Source: Gnetum montanum (lineage: Eukaryota > Streptophyta > Gnetopsida > Gnetales > Gnetaceae). From it: a stretch of DNA of 64,000 bases. A program made the translations under genes and the position numbers. How positions within the stretch are numbered: position 1 is the stretch's first letter; every line of letters begins with the position of its first letter. The stretch covers positions 339,967 to 403,966 of the forward strand of contig MNCI01027470.1 in NCBI GenBank assembly GCA_015680685.1. Reading direction: 5' to 3'. The notes beneath the pieces were generated by a model. That model ran no database searches. It saw only the letters and a program-made list of their open reading frames with translations, and had not been told where the DNA came from. Of this stretch, positions 1-10,570 are shown one piece after another.

Positions 1-188
1 TGTAGTTCACACACAACGAAATTGTCACATTTCTCACAACCGCACGCCGCAACAGCACACACACATACTCACATTAACTACTGAGTTATTTGGAGGTATC
101 TGGGCCTTGGTGTTGCCAGAGACCAACAGGCACCTAAATCCTATTCGAGGACACTCGTTGGCGGTCGCGTCCCAAACGGTCGCCAACA
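1..188 (+). repeat. Element A: right end of an LTR (R-U5)
   Basis: The segment ends in CGGTCGCCAACA. Its last ~125 bases match, in inverted orientation, the start of element F's LTR at 36148 (shared words include GGAGGTATCTGGGCCTTGG and the GGTCGCCAACA terminus, which is GGTCACCAATA in F). It is therefore the right-hand terminus of a plus-oriented LTR of the F family. No primer site follows, so it is more likely a 3' LTR whose element lies left of the window than a 5' LTR. No coding sequence is visible. Confidence 0.55.
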
Positions 189-504
189 GTTACATAGTAA
201 GTAGTGTAACACTGTAGATGGATGAGCGGTCATCGTATCATATTGATCAGATCACTATGCCATACAGGGCACAGGCAACATAGCGTAGTTGATAAAGTAA
301 GCATGGTATAGTAAAAAATTGGAGGCTTTCATCCTCCAAGATTCTAGGGGAACCATCGTTGCGATAGTCTACACCACCCGGTGCATAGACAGCCATAAGG
401 GTGTCATGTCTATACTAGTAGGTGATGGGGTACAAATAGCATACAGGATTACCTGTGATGCATAGAAAGGGCACAAATAAGTCCCTCCTTCTAGTGCCAA
501 AAAC
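189..504 (-). mobile_element. Element B: untranslated leader next to its primer site
   Basis: This stretch resembles the leader of element D at 21780-21955, with shared order of an AGGGGAACC/AAGGAACC word, a GGGTGTCA word, an AGAAAGGGCAC word and the CCTCCTTCTAG primer site. It is the start of a minus-strand element whose body was lost or replaced by element A on the left. No ORF is present. Confidence 0.5.
483..499 (-). promoter_or_regulatory. Primer binding site of element B (tRNA-Asn type)
   Basis: On the minus strand the site reads TGGCACTAGAAGGAGGG. From knowledge of plant tRNA-Asn(GUU), whose 3' end is CCTCCTTCTAGCGCCA, this is complementary with one visible change. It lies 5 bases inside the 5' LTR. 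The same site recurs in elements D, E, F, G and I. Confidence 0.65.
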
Positions 505-2880
505 TATAGCGATTGAAAACATTAGTGGCTAGAACACTAAGAGGTTACTAGGCGTACAGCCTAACCCCAGATCTGTGTGAGGGTTGTGTTGGAGTAAACA
601 GAAATAGTGTGCCCTGAACGGTCTGGTTGATCAGATAGGGACTTAAGTGGTGTACAATAACCTTTCATAAATAATTTTTTTAAAGATGTTATGTATAAAT
701 TAAGCTATTAACGTAAACTAGTAGACAATGATGCAAAATATGGTGATAGAAAAACGAAATGAAATAGGTTTGAGTAAGAGAGTGCACTACCCCAAAGTTT
801 GGGGATCTGATCTTTGTTTAGTTGAAGAAGGTGTACAACTAATGGGTAGTGTGGATGGGCATAGCTTACATTCAAATAGTATGGTCACAGCTCCTTGACT
901 ACTGCCAGTGGCTTGCTAATAGGAATTGATGAGCTGATGCTTTTTGGGCTAGGAGAGATTCAGGAGGTGCTACTATTGGGGTTTTGCTCTTTGTTCACCT
1001 TCCACTTGCCAATATCTTTGCCAAAGCCAATTTTTAGAAAGCCAAAAGACAAAAATGACAATAGCAAAAAGCCAAGTCTAAAAGCCAACCTTCCAAGCCA
1101 ACCATAGGAAAGATGATTTCAAAAGCCAACAATGCCAAAAAGCCAACCCCTTGAACATTGTTCATTGGGTTTTTATAGAGCTAGATGCAGGAGAGAGATG
1201 TGGTTTGAATGCCATGTGTCCTAGGTCCCACAGAGTGCAAACGTGAATGTGCCATGCTACCATGTAATGCTACGCTGTAGTGTTACGCTGGTGTGCTACG
1301 TTGCAGTGTAACGCTGAACATGAAACCTGCTATGCTATGACCATACCGTTCAAGCTGCATGTGCTAGAATCTAGGGAATTGCCATATTTATTACAAAGAA
1401 TGCTAACAATGAATGCAAAGTGAAGCCTGTGCTCCAAGACTATGTCTTCCCTACTCTTCTAAGTAGGGTCAAGCATAGGGACAACTTTGGGAATAATCAG
1501 AGGGGTGAAAAATGAAGCAAACTACTGATGTTGCCTAGAGAAGCGATATTGGAGTCGAAATGAACATTTCCAAAAAAATTTGGAGCTAATTGTGGATGTT
1601 CTAATGCTTCCAAGCTAGTGTTATGCTAGTTATGTTGCCTAGCATATCGCCATAGCGTAAACACCTACATGCTACGCTGTGCTACGCTGCATAGCATAGC
1701 TGCCAATCTTGAGGGAAGTCTTGCCCAACAACCAAAGATACCTATCTGAGGCTTGGGTAGGCAAGAAAATTTTGCAATTGACAACCCTACCTTCCATGTT
1801 GAAAGGTCCTAGGACCTGTGGAGTTCATCCTTGGGACACTTTTGGGCTTTCCATCCCCACTACGCTATGCTAAGTTGTGTAGCATAGCACAACGTAGTAG
1901 CTAGTATGACATGCATCCTTGCTTGATTTGCAATGCTTTGTTGAGAAACTTTGCTTGGGGCCTGAGGGTGAAGTGGGATAGGTAGTCTTGATGGTTAGAG
2001 CATGGTCAAGTGCAATTCTATTATTGGAACCACTTGGAAAAGGACCTTTGTGCATTCTGACCTTGCTACGCTATGTTATGTTATGTAGCATAGCATAGCA
2101 TAGCACCCGATTTGGCCCAAATTCTAACTTACTTTGCAATCATTTTATCATAGGATGTCAATCATGTCTTGGTGTGATAGTGGAATAAGAATTTTTTATA
2201 GTTGAAGCATGGACAATCATGTTTATTGTGCCAAAATAGTATGAGTGGAAGCAATGCCACATGAACAGCCCACCATGCTATGCTATGCTATGTAGCATAG
2301 CATAGCATAGCTCTCAAATGAAGATGATTTTGATGAAATTTTTCACATTTTTTTGCATCGTGTTGCTCATGCATCAAGCATGAAGTGGGTCAGATACCCT
2401 GGAGGGCTGAGTCATTGTCAATCTACATCTTTGTTGCCCAATCAGTCTTCCCAAGGCCTACTACGTTGTGCAGCGTAGCAAGTTCCTATGGTTAGAAAAC
2501 TTGTTGAACTATTTATTCCATCCTAAACACCTTTGAAAACTCCTAGCATGGTCCCTGGGTAGACCATCAGCTGGGTCAAGTGTCAAGCTAGGCACGTTAA
2601 AGGGTGTAGTAAGGCTGTCAGCTCGAGAGATAGAAAATTTGCCAAACTTTTCGGTTTACCTCTAGTGCCTCTTTCATGAAAAGTGGCCTCATGGCTGGGT
2701 GTTATGTTGACTATGATATAGAGGGTGGTAGGTAGGCTTAGGAGCAAATTTGTAGGCATTAGGACTTCTAGGGTGTCATGTCATTTGCATAGTTTGGCAT
2801 GACACCATGCTTGTAGAGATCCTTGCCTAAATTTTGGGACTATGCTGAATCATGAGAGTCTTGAAATTTATGGTGTTTCA
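505..2880 (-). repeat. Element B: 5' LTR (2.4 kb)
   Basis: On the plus strand it starts TATAGCGATTG (cf. TGTAGCGACTG in D) and ends GGTGTTTCA, the same terminus as the LTRs of D, E and H. The first ~160 bases align with D's LTR (words such as GATCAGATAGGGACTTA). Mid-LTR it carries a minus-strand TATA box at 1171-1178. The 3' half holds many imperfect palindromes built from GCTATGC/GCATAGC. It is about 0.7 kb longer than the D LTRs. The first dinucleotide has decayed from TG to TA. Confidence 0.75.
1171..1178 (-). promoter_or_regulatory. TATA box of element B LTR
   Basis: The minus strand reads CTATAAAA, at the same relative place as the CTATAAATA boxes of D and H. Transcription would run leftward through R-U5 into the leader. 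Confidence 0.5.
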
Positions 2881-3400
2881 TCTAGTATGAAATATCACAT
2901 TGTTCAAGGAATCCTAAATGCTACTATAATCAAAGATCATTAACAAGGGCATTCTAGTACATTGTATATTCTTATCTAAGAACAATACCATTTTATGATG
3001 TCAAGTGATTTGCTAGAAACATGGGAAGGGCTAACTTCATAACAAGCATTTTGTAAGAAAACTAGAGTAGGCTACCTTTAAAAAAAGTCTAAGTCTTAAT
3101 AGTAAAATCATTTCCTAAGTTTTCCCCAAGTTTTTTCATGTTAATAAACAATGAAAAATATCTTGATCTTTTTAGAATAGGTTTGAGCCCAATAGAAATG
3201 ATTTGAAATATTTTTTTCTATGCTTTAAACCTAAGGACTTGATCATACAGATATGGAAAATACAAGATTTTGCATCATATAAAAACAAAGATAGTAAACA
3301 TATACTCAATCAAGAGTGAGTAAGCACCATTTTTATGCATAAAGAATATACCTCATCTATGTAGATAGAAATATGTGAAAAGCTGTATTCAAAAAAAGTT
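2881..3400. other. Unassigned AT-rich stretch
   Basis: No ORF, LTR terminus or recognisable coding relic was seen between the end of element B and the plastid-derived segment. It is probably old flanking repeat sequence. Confidence 0.4.
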
Positions 3401-3419
3401 GTATGTATAGTTTTGAGGG

Positions 3420-4080
3420 GGATCTTTCATGCTAGAAATTCATCCTACAATATGGAGTCAAAAAATGAAAAAAATGATTAATTTTTAGCCTTTATGAAAG
3501 ATGTTTTAGGTCCCTTTTCAAACTCATGTCACAGTGAAATACTACAAAAATGAAAAACAAAATAAAAAGAGTTGACAAATTCAATCAAATTTATTAGAAT
3601 CAGTTAGTTAACACGATGCTTAATCGTATTATTAAACATGGAAAAAAATCATTGGCTTATCAAATTATTTATTTAGCCATGAAAAAAACTCAACAAAATA
3701 TAGAGAAAAATCCACTATAAGTTTTATGGAAAGCAATAAAAGAAGTAATGCACTGACTAATAGTAAAATCAAGACATAAAAGTAGGTCTACTTATCAAGT
3801 TCCCTTTGAAATAAAATCTAATTAAGAATTAATACATGAAATTTTTTGGTTATTAGAGGAATATTGAAAGCATTTGGATCACAATATGAAGTCCAAATTT
3901 AAGTTATCAATTGATAGATGATAACAAAAGGAAAGGCAAAGCCATATGAAAAAGGAACAGATTCATAAAATGATAGAGGCCAATAGAGCTTTTGTAGATT
4001 ACCTTTAATCCATAATCTATAAGAAAGAAGGATCTAGCTTAGATTTAATGAAGACATAGATCCTAGGATCTAAGTCTTAG
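3420..4080 (+). other. Plastid-derived insert (NUPT) with rps12 end and rps7
   Basis: The segment carries the rps12-rps7 arrangement of a plastid genome. The words at 3451-3465 read as Tyr-Gly-Val-Lys-Lys, fitting the C-terminus of ribosomal protein S12; they are followed by a ~60-base spacer and then rps7. The borders are uncertain. Downstream of rps7 about 70 bases look like further plastid spacer, but this is a weak judgement. The many stops and substitutions show a long nuclear residence. Confidence 0.7.
3526..4008 (+). pseudogene. rps7: Plastid rps7 pseudogene
   Basis: Ribosomal protein S7 of the plastid 30S subunit. Read from the ATG at 3526, the frame gives an N-terminal region ending NQLVN, then [18 protein letters not shown] and MKKTQQ...EKNPL, then TYQVPFEI, and near the end HKMIEANRAF just before the stop at 4006-4008. 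These match plastid S7 along its whole ~155-residue length and do not match mitochondrial S7. Several in-frame stops and small indels make it a pseudogene. It sits among retroelements with no expression signals, so it is a nuclear copy of organelle DNA. Confidence 0.85.
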
Positions 4081-4107
4081 TTATATTAGAAAAATAATGA
4101 CTAAATA

Positions 4108-4661
4108 TGTCACATCCCCATTTCTAAATGATGGTGCTTCTTCATAATAAGTGTTATTGTTATCATAATAGGACCTAAAAGGGTAGTTATAATTAAGACC
4201 CAAAAGGGCATGTTGTAATAAAAGACATGTCTCTTGAGGAAACCTTTGGGGGTTTGAGCTAAGGCATTTAAACCTAGGCTTAGAGGTCATGCTAGGCATG
4301 GAGTGATGGAGTTGGTACAAGCAATTCATGAAAGCTAGGTGAAGTGGGATTGGAAGTGAACTAGCCATTCCTTTTGGTTGGTTAAAGACCTAACCATGGT
4401 GGAAGTGTTGGATTGCCTCTAAGGGATAGATGCCAAAGGAAGAAAATCCTAAGGAACAATCTTAGAGCATGATCCAAATATTCCATTTTATATCAATAAA
4501 GCATTCTTTTCTCTCTCTTTTTGCACTTTTCCTATTATTTCCTTTATGCATAATGTTGCATATTACATATATTGATTTTTGGCATATTGTCTTCTTATGC
4601 ATAATGTCTAATATAATGTATATTTAACATTTTCCATGACATTTGAGGATGGGATTTCACA
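4108..4661 (+). repeat. Element C: 5' LTR (about 0.55 kb)
   Basis: It begins TGTCACATCCCC and ends ATTTCACA, with an AATAAAGC polyadenylation-like word near 4495. A Met-type primer site follows 2 bases later. Both the ends and the primer site differ from the other elements here, so C belongs to another LTR family (Copia or another gypsy clade; no coding region remains to decide). Confidence 0.65.
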
Positions 4662-4663
4662 AT

Positions 4664-4678
4664 TGGTATTGAAGCAGA
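4664..4678 (+). promoter_or_regulatory. Primer binding site of element C (initiator Met type)
   Basis: TGGTATTGAAGCAGA differs by a few bases from TGGTATCAGAGCAGA, the widespread plant initiator-tRNA-Met primer site. It lies 2 bases after the LTR end. Confidence 0.65.
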
Positions 4679-5112
4679 CCATGACTCAAGGCCCATTTAG
4701 AAGCATGGACCAACTACAACTTTATTTTGATGATGAACCATGAAGCCATGACACAAAGAAATATTTGATCATCACGGAACCATATGTTTGAGATATCTAA
4801 CTACACCTCATCAAGATTTATCAATGGAAAGAGATGTTGGTAAGAAAAGAATACATTGGTCCAAGTAACTCTTATCCATCTTAATCCAATAAATATTAAC
4901 TAATTAAGATCATTGTTAAGTTTTTTCAAAAATTTTAGTAACTATAACTTGAATTGATCTTGTTTGTAGGAACTAGTTATGCTAATTATCTTAGAGTCAT
5001 GCATAAATTATCATGTCATCCATACATCAACTCAGTAATATTAGCTTGGTAGAATAGGTTAGTGGACCTTCCAAAATCTTTAGACTTCAACTTCTTTTTT
5101 TAACCCTAAGAT
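4679..5112 (+). mobile_element. Element C: truncated internal start
   Basis: About 430 bases follow the primer site before element D interrupts them. No gag-like ORF can be read. The right half, if it survives, should resume at 23641 beyond element D. Confidence 0.35.
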
Positions 5113-6857
5113 TGTAGTGACCAAAAATGTCAGTGGTTGGAAAATGCCGAGGGCTTGTCGATCATGATAGTCTTAACCCCAAATCCGCAGGAGGGCCATG
5201 CTAGATAAAACGGAAACGGGGCACCCTAAATGATCTAGTCGATCAGATAGGGACTTAGTCGGTGTTAATATAAACTTTTTCAATAGAGTAATTTGAAAAC
5301 CAAAGTTTATAGCATAGAATAAGGTTTGAATGCAAGAGAAATAGAAAATAATATAAAATGTGATAACAAGTAGAAAAGCAAAGTAAAGTGCAGTTAGAAA
5401 AATGCGTCGTTTCAAGAACGTGACTTTGCTCTGTCAAGGTGAATACAATTGGTTGCATGACACTGAAGGACGTAGAGATCCCAAGAGTAACTAGGACATT
5501 TAGAGCAAGACAGTTGTGTGCTTGAACACGAAAGTGGGAGTCAACAATGCAAAATGCTATGAGAACAATAAAAAAGAGCAGAACAGAATGCCAAACGAGA
5601 ATGCTAATTGTTTGTAGTGTCAAATCAGATGTTTACAATGCTCAGGAATGCAATGCTAACTTTTGCTCATCTGTCAACTGATTAGCCAATCAACTAATTG
5701 AGTTGCCGACTGGGGGATATTTTGGGCATTGCCCATTGGGTTATTTATAGGGCCAAGGGCACACGAGAGATGTAGTTTGGATGCCACATGTCTAGGGCCC
5801 GTGTTGTCATGTCTATGCTATGTGAATGACCGTTGGTTGAGCCTATGTTGCATGGATGTGTATGACTATTGGATAGGCCTGCCATGCTATAATTACAATC
5901 CTGCCACATTGTAATTACACTATCAGAGCATGGGGACATGTGCTAACAGTGCAATTGAGTGAAGTGTATTGATGTAGCATAGCTTCTTGCTATGCTGTGA
6001 CATGTGGGCGTAGCATAGCAACTTGCTACGTTGTGCTATGCTATGCAGTGTAGCATAGCGTAGTTGCCAAAAGCAAAACTTGTGTTCCATCCTGTTGCAT
6101 GTGCTAGGAACCTTTGCAGCGTGCTGATTATTTTATTGCATTTTTGCTACACTATGCCATGCTATGTAGCATAGCATAGCGTAGTAGCTGGCCTTAGTTG
6201 CAAAAATGTTGACAATATGCAAAAACATTGAGTATCTGCAAACCTTGCCTTTCGCATTGTGAGGCTTGTAAACTTGCTGATCTTGCCCTTTGAGTTGTCT
6301 TTCGTTGCTCCTGTAGGGTTTCTTCTATGGAGTTGCTTTGCCATGCTATGCTACATGGCATAGTGTAGCGTAATAACCAATGTGACCTGCTTTTCTTAAA
6401 GTTTGCCATTTTCCTGTGGAAGGAGCCATCGCCAAAAGACTTGGAGTTGGGCAATGGAACTAGTTTTTCAGCTTTTGCTACATTGTGCTATGCTGCGTAG
6501 CGTAGCATAGCATGGCACTTTATTTTGCAATCATTTTCTGGAGCTTGCTACGCTACATGGCATGGTGTAGCATAGTGTAGCAAACTTCGTGACTTAGAAA
6601 ACTTACCAAACAGTTTTGTGCATCTTGAGAACTGTTGTCAACTTCACGCATCATTTCTAAGCAGGCTGTCGGCTAGATAAACTACTCCGGTGGGTAGGCA
6701 GAATGATCCATAGAGCCTGTCTACACAGAGAGTAGAAAATTTTCCAAACTAGTTAGCCTGAACTCAGAGCGTTCATCTCCTAAAAAACTGCCATGACACT
6801 ACCTGGATTGCAAAGGCCTGATGAAGCAAGAATGCCTTGGAATTTTTGGGTGTTTCA
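5113..6857 (-). repeat. Element D: 3' LTR
   Basis: 1745 bases, aligned over its length with 21956-23635. It shares the TATA box (5741-5750), a run of GCTATGC/GCATAGC palindromes from about 5970 to 6585, and the end TTTTTGGGTGTTTCA. The two LTRs differ by many substitutions and some indels, so the insertion is old; divergence was not counted. Confidence 0.9.
5741..5750 (-). promoter_or_regulatory. TATA box, 3' LTR of element D
   Basis: CTATAAATAA on the minus strand, equivalent to 22583-22592 in the 5' LTR. It puts the U3/R border about 1.1 kb into the LTR and leaves a 0.6-kb R-U5. Confidence 0.65.
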
Positions 6858-6873
6858 TTGGCCCCTCTTTTTT
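6858..6873 (-). promoter_or_regulatory. Polypurine tract of element D
   Basis: The minus strand reads AAAAAAGAGGGGCCAA directly before the 3' LTR. Element H has nearly the same tract at 50928-50944, so plus-strand priming is conserved between these two families. Confidence 0.8.
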
Positions 6874-8487
6874 GACGTCTAGAGGATGGACCTAAGAGAT
6901 GTCGACAAAGAATACGAAACACCATGGAAGAAAAAATGCTACCATTGTTGCTCGATGGTCATCAAGATGTCACTTGGCTATGCTTGAGAGTGTTGCATTG
7001 GTTTTTGCAAGGGGAAGAGCAAAGTAGGAAGGAAGGAGGTTCAGCAAAGGGGTAAAGATGAGGCTTGGCAAACTCCCTCGTCAGAGTGCTCATGAGGGAA
7101 TTGGCATGTTTTCATCTTTACTTTTGTTGAAGTGGGGAGGACAGAGGTGCAAGAAAAGGGTAAAAATGAGGTTTATTAAGCTCCCTCGTTGGAGTGCTTG
7201 TGAGGGAGTTTTCGCGTTTTCATTTTTACTCTCCCTGACCTTTGACCTTTCGGTGAAATGTTTGGAGAGAGTGATTGCGAAACTGTTTATGTGCCATTTG
7301 TGTTAGGCACTCTCCTTTGTAAACTGCGGGTGTGGTGAAGGGAAGGAGCTTGTAAGGCAGGATAGGATGTGCACTCTCAATAGGCCAAGTTGATATGATC
7401 ACTTTGCAACATTGTAGCATTTGCTATTATGGCGAGATGCACCTTCGACCGACGCCTCTTTGGAATGCAACAAAGAGTGATCCAGAAGAAACAACCACGA
7501 TGCAAAATGAGGGTGAATGTCTTGCTTACTGTAGATGTTGTTGAAGCTCTTGGACATCTTTGCTGGTGTAAGATGTCCAAAGTAGGAAGGCCAGCAGTGG
7601 CCTTGGCAGCATCGGCGCAAAGGAGTCGGCATCGGGGATGCTAGGAGTTGCTATGAATGCATATGCTTAGTAATCCCTACCAAAGGCATGCATTCTTAGT
7701 TTATCTATGGACATAGCTAAGCATCATTTAAGCTGAGGTGTTGGTAGGGGGATGGAGGATAACAATATTATGGCTGGGCCACAATACTGTTGGAACTCTA
7801 GCAATAGGCGTTAACCTAGGAACTACCATCAAGGCGATGGGCCATGGCGATGGTGGGTCTGGGGGGGTTAGTGAGATGTCATGCAACACCTTCGGTGAAC
7901 TAGCAAGATGCCAAGGATAGGGGGTTTCATATGTTCCAGATTGTTTTCTCATTGTATGGTGAACCGCATCCTGGAACTACAACATCCCACCCAATGTCAG
8001 CACTGTGCATAGTTGCTTGATGGTGTACTTGATGTAGATGCACACTGGGGACATGCCGTGAACCCTGTTTAAGGTCTTGGTAGACCATGTGCCAGTTTAA
8101 GGTCTCAGCAGGCCACTGTGCTAGCTTAAGGTCCTAGCAGATTGTACATGCTAGTTTAACGTCATAGCAGACGTGTGTTGCCATTTTAACATCATAGTGG
8201 ACATGCCATGCTGGCTTAAGGTCCCAGCAGATCGTACATGCTAGTTTAATGCTGTAGTGGATGTATGTTGCTAGTTTAACATCATAGTGGATGTTGGTGA
8301 AGCTATGCCAGTTTAATGTCGTAGCAAACATTGGTGAAGCTGTGCCAGTTTAACATCGTAGCAGACACTTGCTCACCTTTGCCAGTTTTATGTTATAGAA
8401 AATGTGCCATGCCAGTTTTACATTGTAGCGAATGATCTGTGCCAATTTTACATCATAGCAGATGATCGTCTATCTGCTCCATGCGCT
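6874..8487 (-). other. Element D: region between integrase and 3' LTR
   Basis: No convincing gene. Two copies of a ~105-base unit (about 7056-7130 and 7163-7235) share CTCCCTCG and GAGGGA words around a TTTTCAT core. The short plus-strand ORFs here lack any recognisable domain. The part nearest the integrase is a tandem array, listed separately. Confidence 0.5.
8060..8470. repeat. Tandem array of GCTAGTTTAA-type units after integrase (element D)
   Basis: About ten units of roughly 35-60 bases, each built on (G/C)(C/T)(C/T)AGTTTAA or CCAGTTTTA followed by GT.(A/G)TAGCAGA. Elements H (52028-52270), G and I have related words at module borders. No coding potential. Confidence 0.7.
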
Positions 8488-9649
8488 CAAATGTAGTACA
8501 GCTTGAGGTACGAGTGGCTCATCGGGTTGGCAAACTTGTTACCGTCCATGTCTACCAACTTGAAGGCTCCATTCCCAAAGGCTTTAGTGACCATATAAGG
8601 GCTTTCCCAGTTGGATGATAATTTTCTCACATGCTCACGTAAGGGTCTCCCTTCTGTATTGGCCGTTGATGTGGGTCTATGTGGTGCTTTTACTATTTCT
8701 TGCTCTAGTAGCGCTCTATGCGACTCAGGGTTTGTGTGCGCTTCTCCTCTATTAAGTCAAGGTCAATGATCTGTGACTCATTGTTCTAGGCTTCGCTCAT
8801 GACATTAGATAGGATCATTTGGAGTCAGGGTACCTACAACTCAAGAGACAACATAGATTCAGATCCATAAATGAGAATGTAAGGAGTCTTACTTGTTGCG
8901 GTTTTTCACATTGTCTTGTAGGCCCATAGAACATAGAGGATTTGCTCATGCCACCACCTCTTACTATTGCTGAGCATTCTCTTTAGCAAGTTGATGATGA
9001 TCTTATTTGAAGCTTCTTCTTGACCATTTGCTTATGGATAGTATGGTGAAGAGAAGGATTGCTTGATGCCAAGATTACTACAGAAGGTTTGGGTTTCCGT
9101 ACTACTAAATTGTGGTCCATTGTCGGTTACAATAGTCATTGGAAGCTCAAACCTTATCATGATGTTATCTAGGATGAAGTGGCAAATCTACTGAGATGTC
9201 ATCTTCCTCAAGGGAATAGCTTCCACCCACTTAGTGAAATATTCAGTGGTGGTGATGATGAAGCTATGCCCTACAGAGGACTTAGGCATGATAGGTCCTA
9301 TGAGTTTTAGACCCCATCGCTGGAAAGGCCATGTGATTTGTGTTGGATGCAACTCCATGGGTGCAACATGTAGGAAGTTTGCATGTCTTTGGTAGGTGTC
9401 ACACATCTTAACTTTTGACAGGAAATTGCATTCCATGTGGAGCCAATAGTATCCTAGGCATATGATTTTTGTAGCCATAGCCCTAGGTGCTATGTGTCCA
9501 CCACACAGTCCCTCATGCACTTCATTAACTACCTTCTATGCCTGCTCCTCACCCACGCATGCCAGCAATATCCCGTCATAGGAACGCCTGCACATGGTGT
9601 CATTTCCCATGAGTGTATATTACCGGGCATGCTTTCGGATTGCATCTTT
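8488..9649 (-). pseudogene. Integrase, element D
   Basis: C-terminal end of the pol polyprotein, which inserts the cDNA into the genome. The zinc-binding region includes HEGLCGGHIAPRAMATK and a CDTYQ motif. The core shows WPFQRWGLKLIGPI, FTKWVEAIPL, VTDNGPQF and YYP-stop-ANGQEEASNK. The C-terminal part contains NWESPYMVTKAF and SHSYLKLYYI with no chromodomain. The usual first catalytic Asp (WG.D..GP) is Lys here, while the DNG Asp and the late Glu remain. A stop replaces Gln in YYPQANGQ. The module is contiguous with RNase H upstream and the tandem array downstream. Confidence 0.85.
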
Positions 9650-10570
9650 CTAGGTAGATGTTAATCTAGTTGGGGATTCACCATGTTGTAGGTAGGCTTT
9701 AATGTTGGCATACCACTCCTGGGTATCCATGGCACTGATAGAGGCCACATGTCCCGCCTGAGTAATAGGCTCAGTACATTCGACGATCGAGGTGGGCAAA
9801 CTTACAAATGAGTGTGGTGGAATATTTAGTGTTAAGGTGGCTAAGGAATTTGCTATGGTGTTTTCGTTGCATGGCATGTGTTGCACATTTGTGGTTGCAA
9901 ACTGTTTGAACAAGCTTTTAACTAGCTCGCAGTAGGATTGTAGGTGCATCGCTTTGCAGGCATAGACCTTGGTGATTTGATTCACAACTAGTTGTGAATC
10001 ACTATGAATTTTCAGGTGTTGTATGCATAGTATTTGGGTAGCAGAGAGACCTCTAAGTAGCCCCCTGTACTTTGCCACATTGTTCATGTAGGGGAACACA
10101 AAATGATAAGCAAATGGATGCATTTCCCCAGAAGGAAATGTAATGATAGTAGCTGCACTACCTCCTTGTGCGGTTGAGGCACCGTCAAAGTGCAAGGTAG
10201 CTTCGAGATGCGATGGGATGGCATTGATAGTGCTAATGTGCTCATTTAGGAATTCAGGGTCTATGGTTGTCCAGTCATCGATGGGTGAGGTTGTAAGTTG
10301 CGTTGCTATGGCTTGACCCTTCGTCGATGACTGGCTTACATAGTGTAAATCAAATTCCATGGTCATTGCTTTCCATCGGGCTATCCTGCTACTTTCATAT
10401 ATGTTGTTAGTGATAGCTTGGAGTATGTTGCTTTTGAAAATAACATTAACTTTGCTAGGAAACAAGTAATTCCTCCACCTTTTTAGTGTGAATACTAAGG
10501 TAAGGAAATTCCTCTCCACCTTGTTGTACTTTGCTTCATATGCTATCAGCGTGTGACTCAGATAATACAT
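9650..10570 (-). CDS. RNase H region of pol (RT-linked plus archaeal-type), element D
   Basis: A 306-residue open stretch. It begins with the RT-linked RNase H end (YYLSHTLIAYEAKYNKVERN), continues with FDLHYVSQSSTKGQAIA, and then has a second RNase H: LHFDGAS near residue 125, NNVAKYRGLLRGL near 160, and IHSDSQLVVNQ near 190. Such a second, archaeal-type RNase H is a hallmark of Tat elements. The catalytic Glu of the AEY motif is Lys (AKY), whereas element H keeps Glu. The last ~70 residues lead into integrase. It is one piece of a larger broken polyprotein, not a separate gene. Confidence 0.85.
   Translation of the reverse strand: MYYLSHTLIAYEAKYNKVERNFLTLVFTLKRWRNYLFPSKVNVIFKSNILQAITNNIYESSRIARWKAMTMEFDLHYVSQSSTKGQAIATQLTTSPIDDWTTIDPEFLNEHISTINAIPSHLEATLHFDGASTAQGGSAATIITFPSGEMHPFAYHFVFPYMNNVAKYRGLLRGLSATQILCIQHLKIHSDSQLVVNQITKVYACKAMHLQSYCELVKSLFKQFATTNVQHMPCNENTIANSLATLTLNIPPHSFVSLPTSIVECTEPITQAGHVASISAMDTQEWYANIKAYLQHGESPTRLTST

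Noticed and set aside
7058-7952. Several overlapping ORFs between 3' LTR and integrase of D
   Set aside because: Both strands are open by chance over a duplicated GC-richer segment; element H has nothing comparable in the same place, so an env-like gene is not supported.
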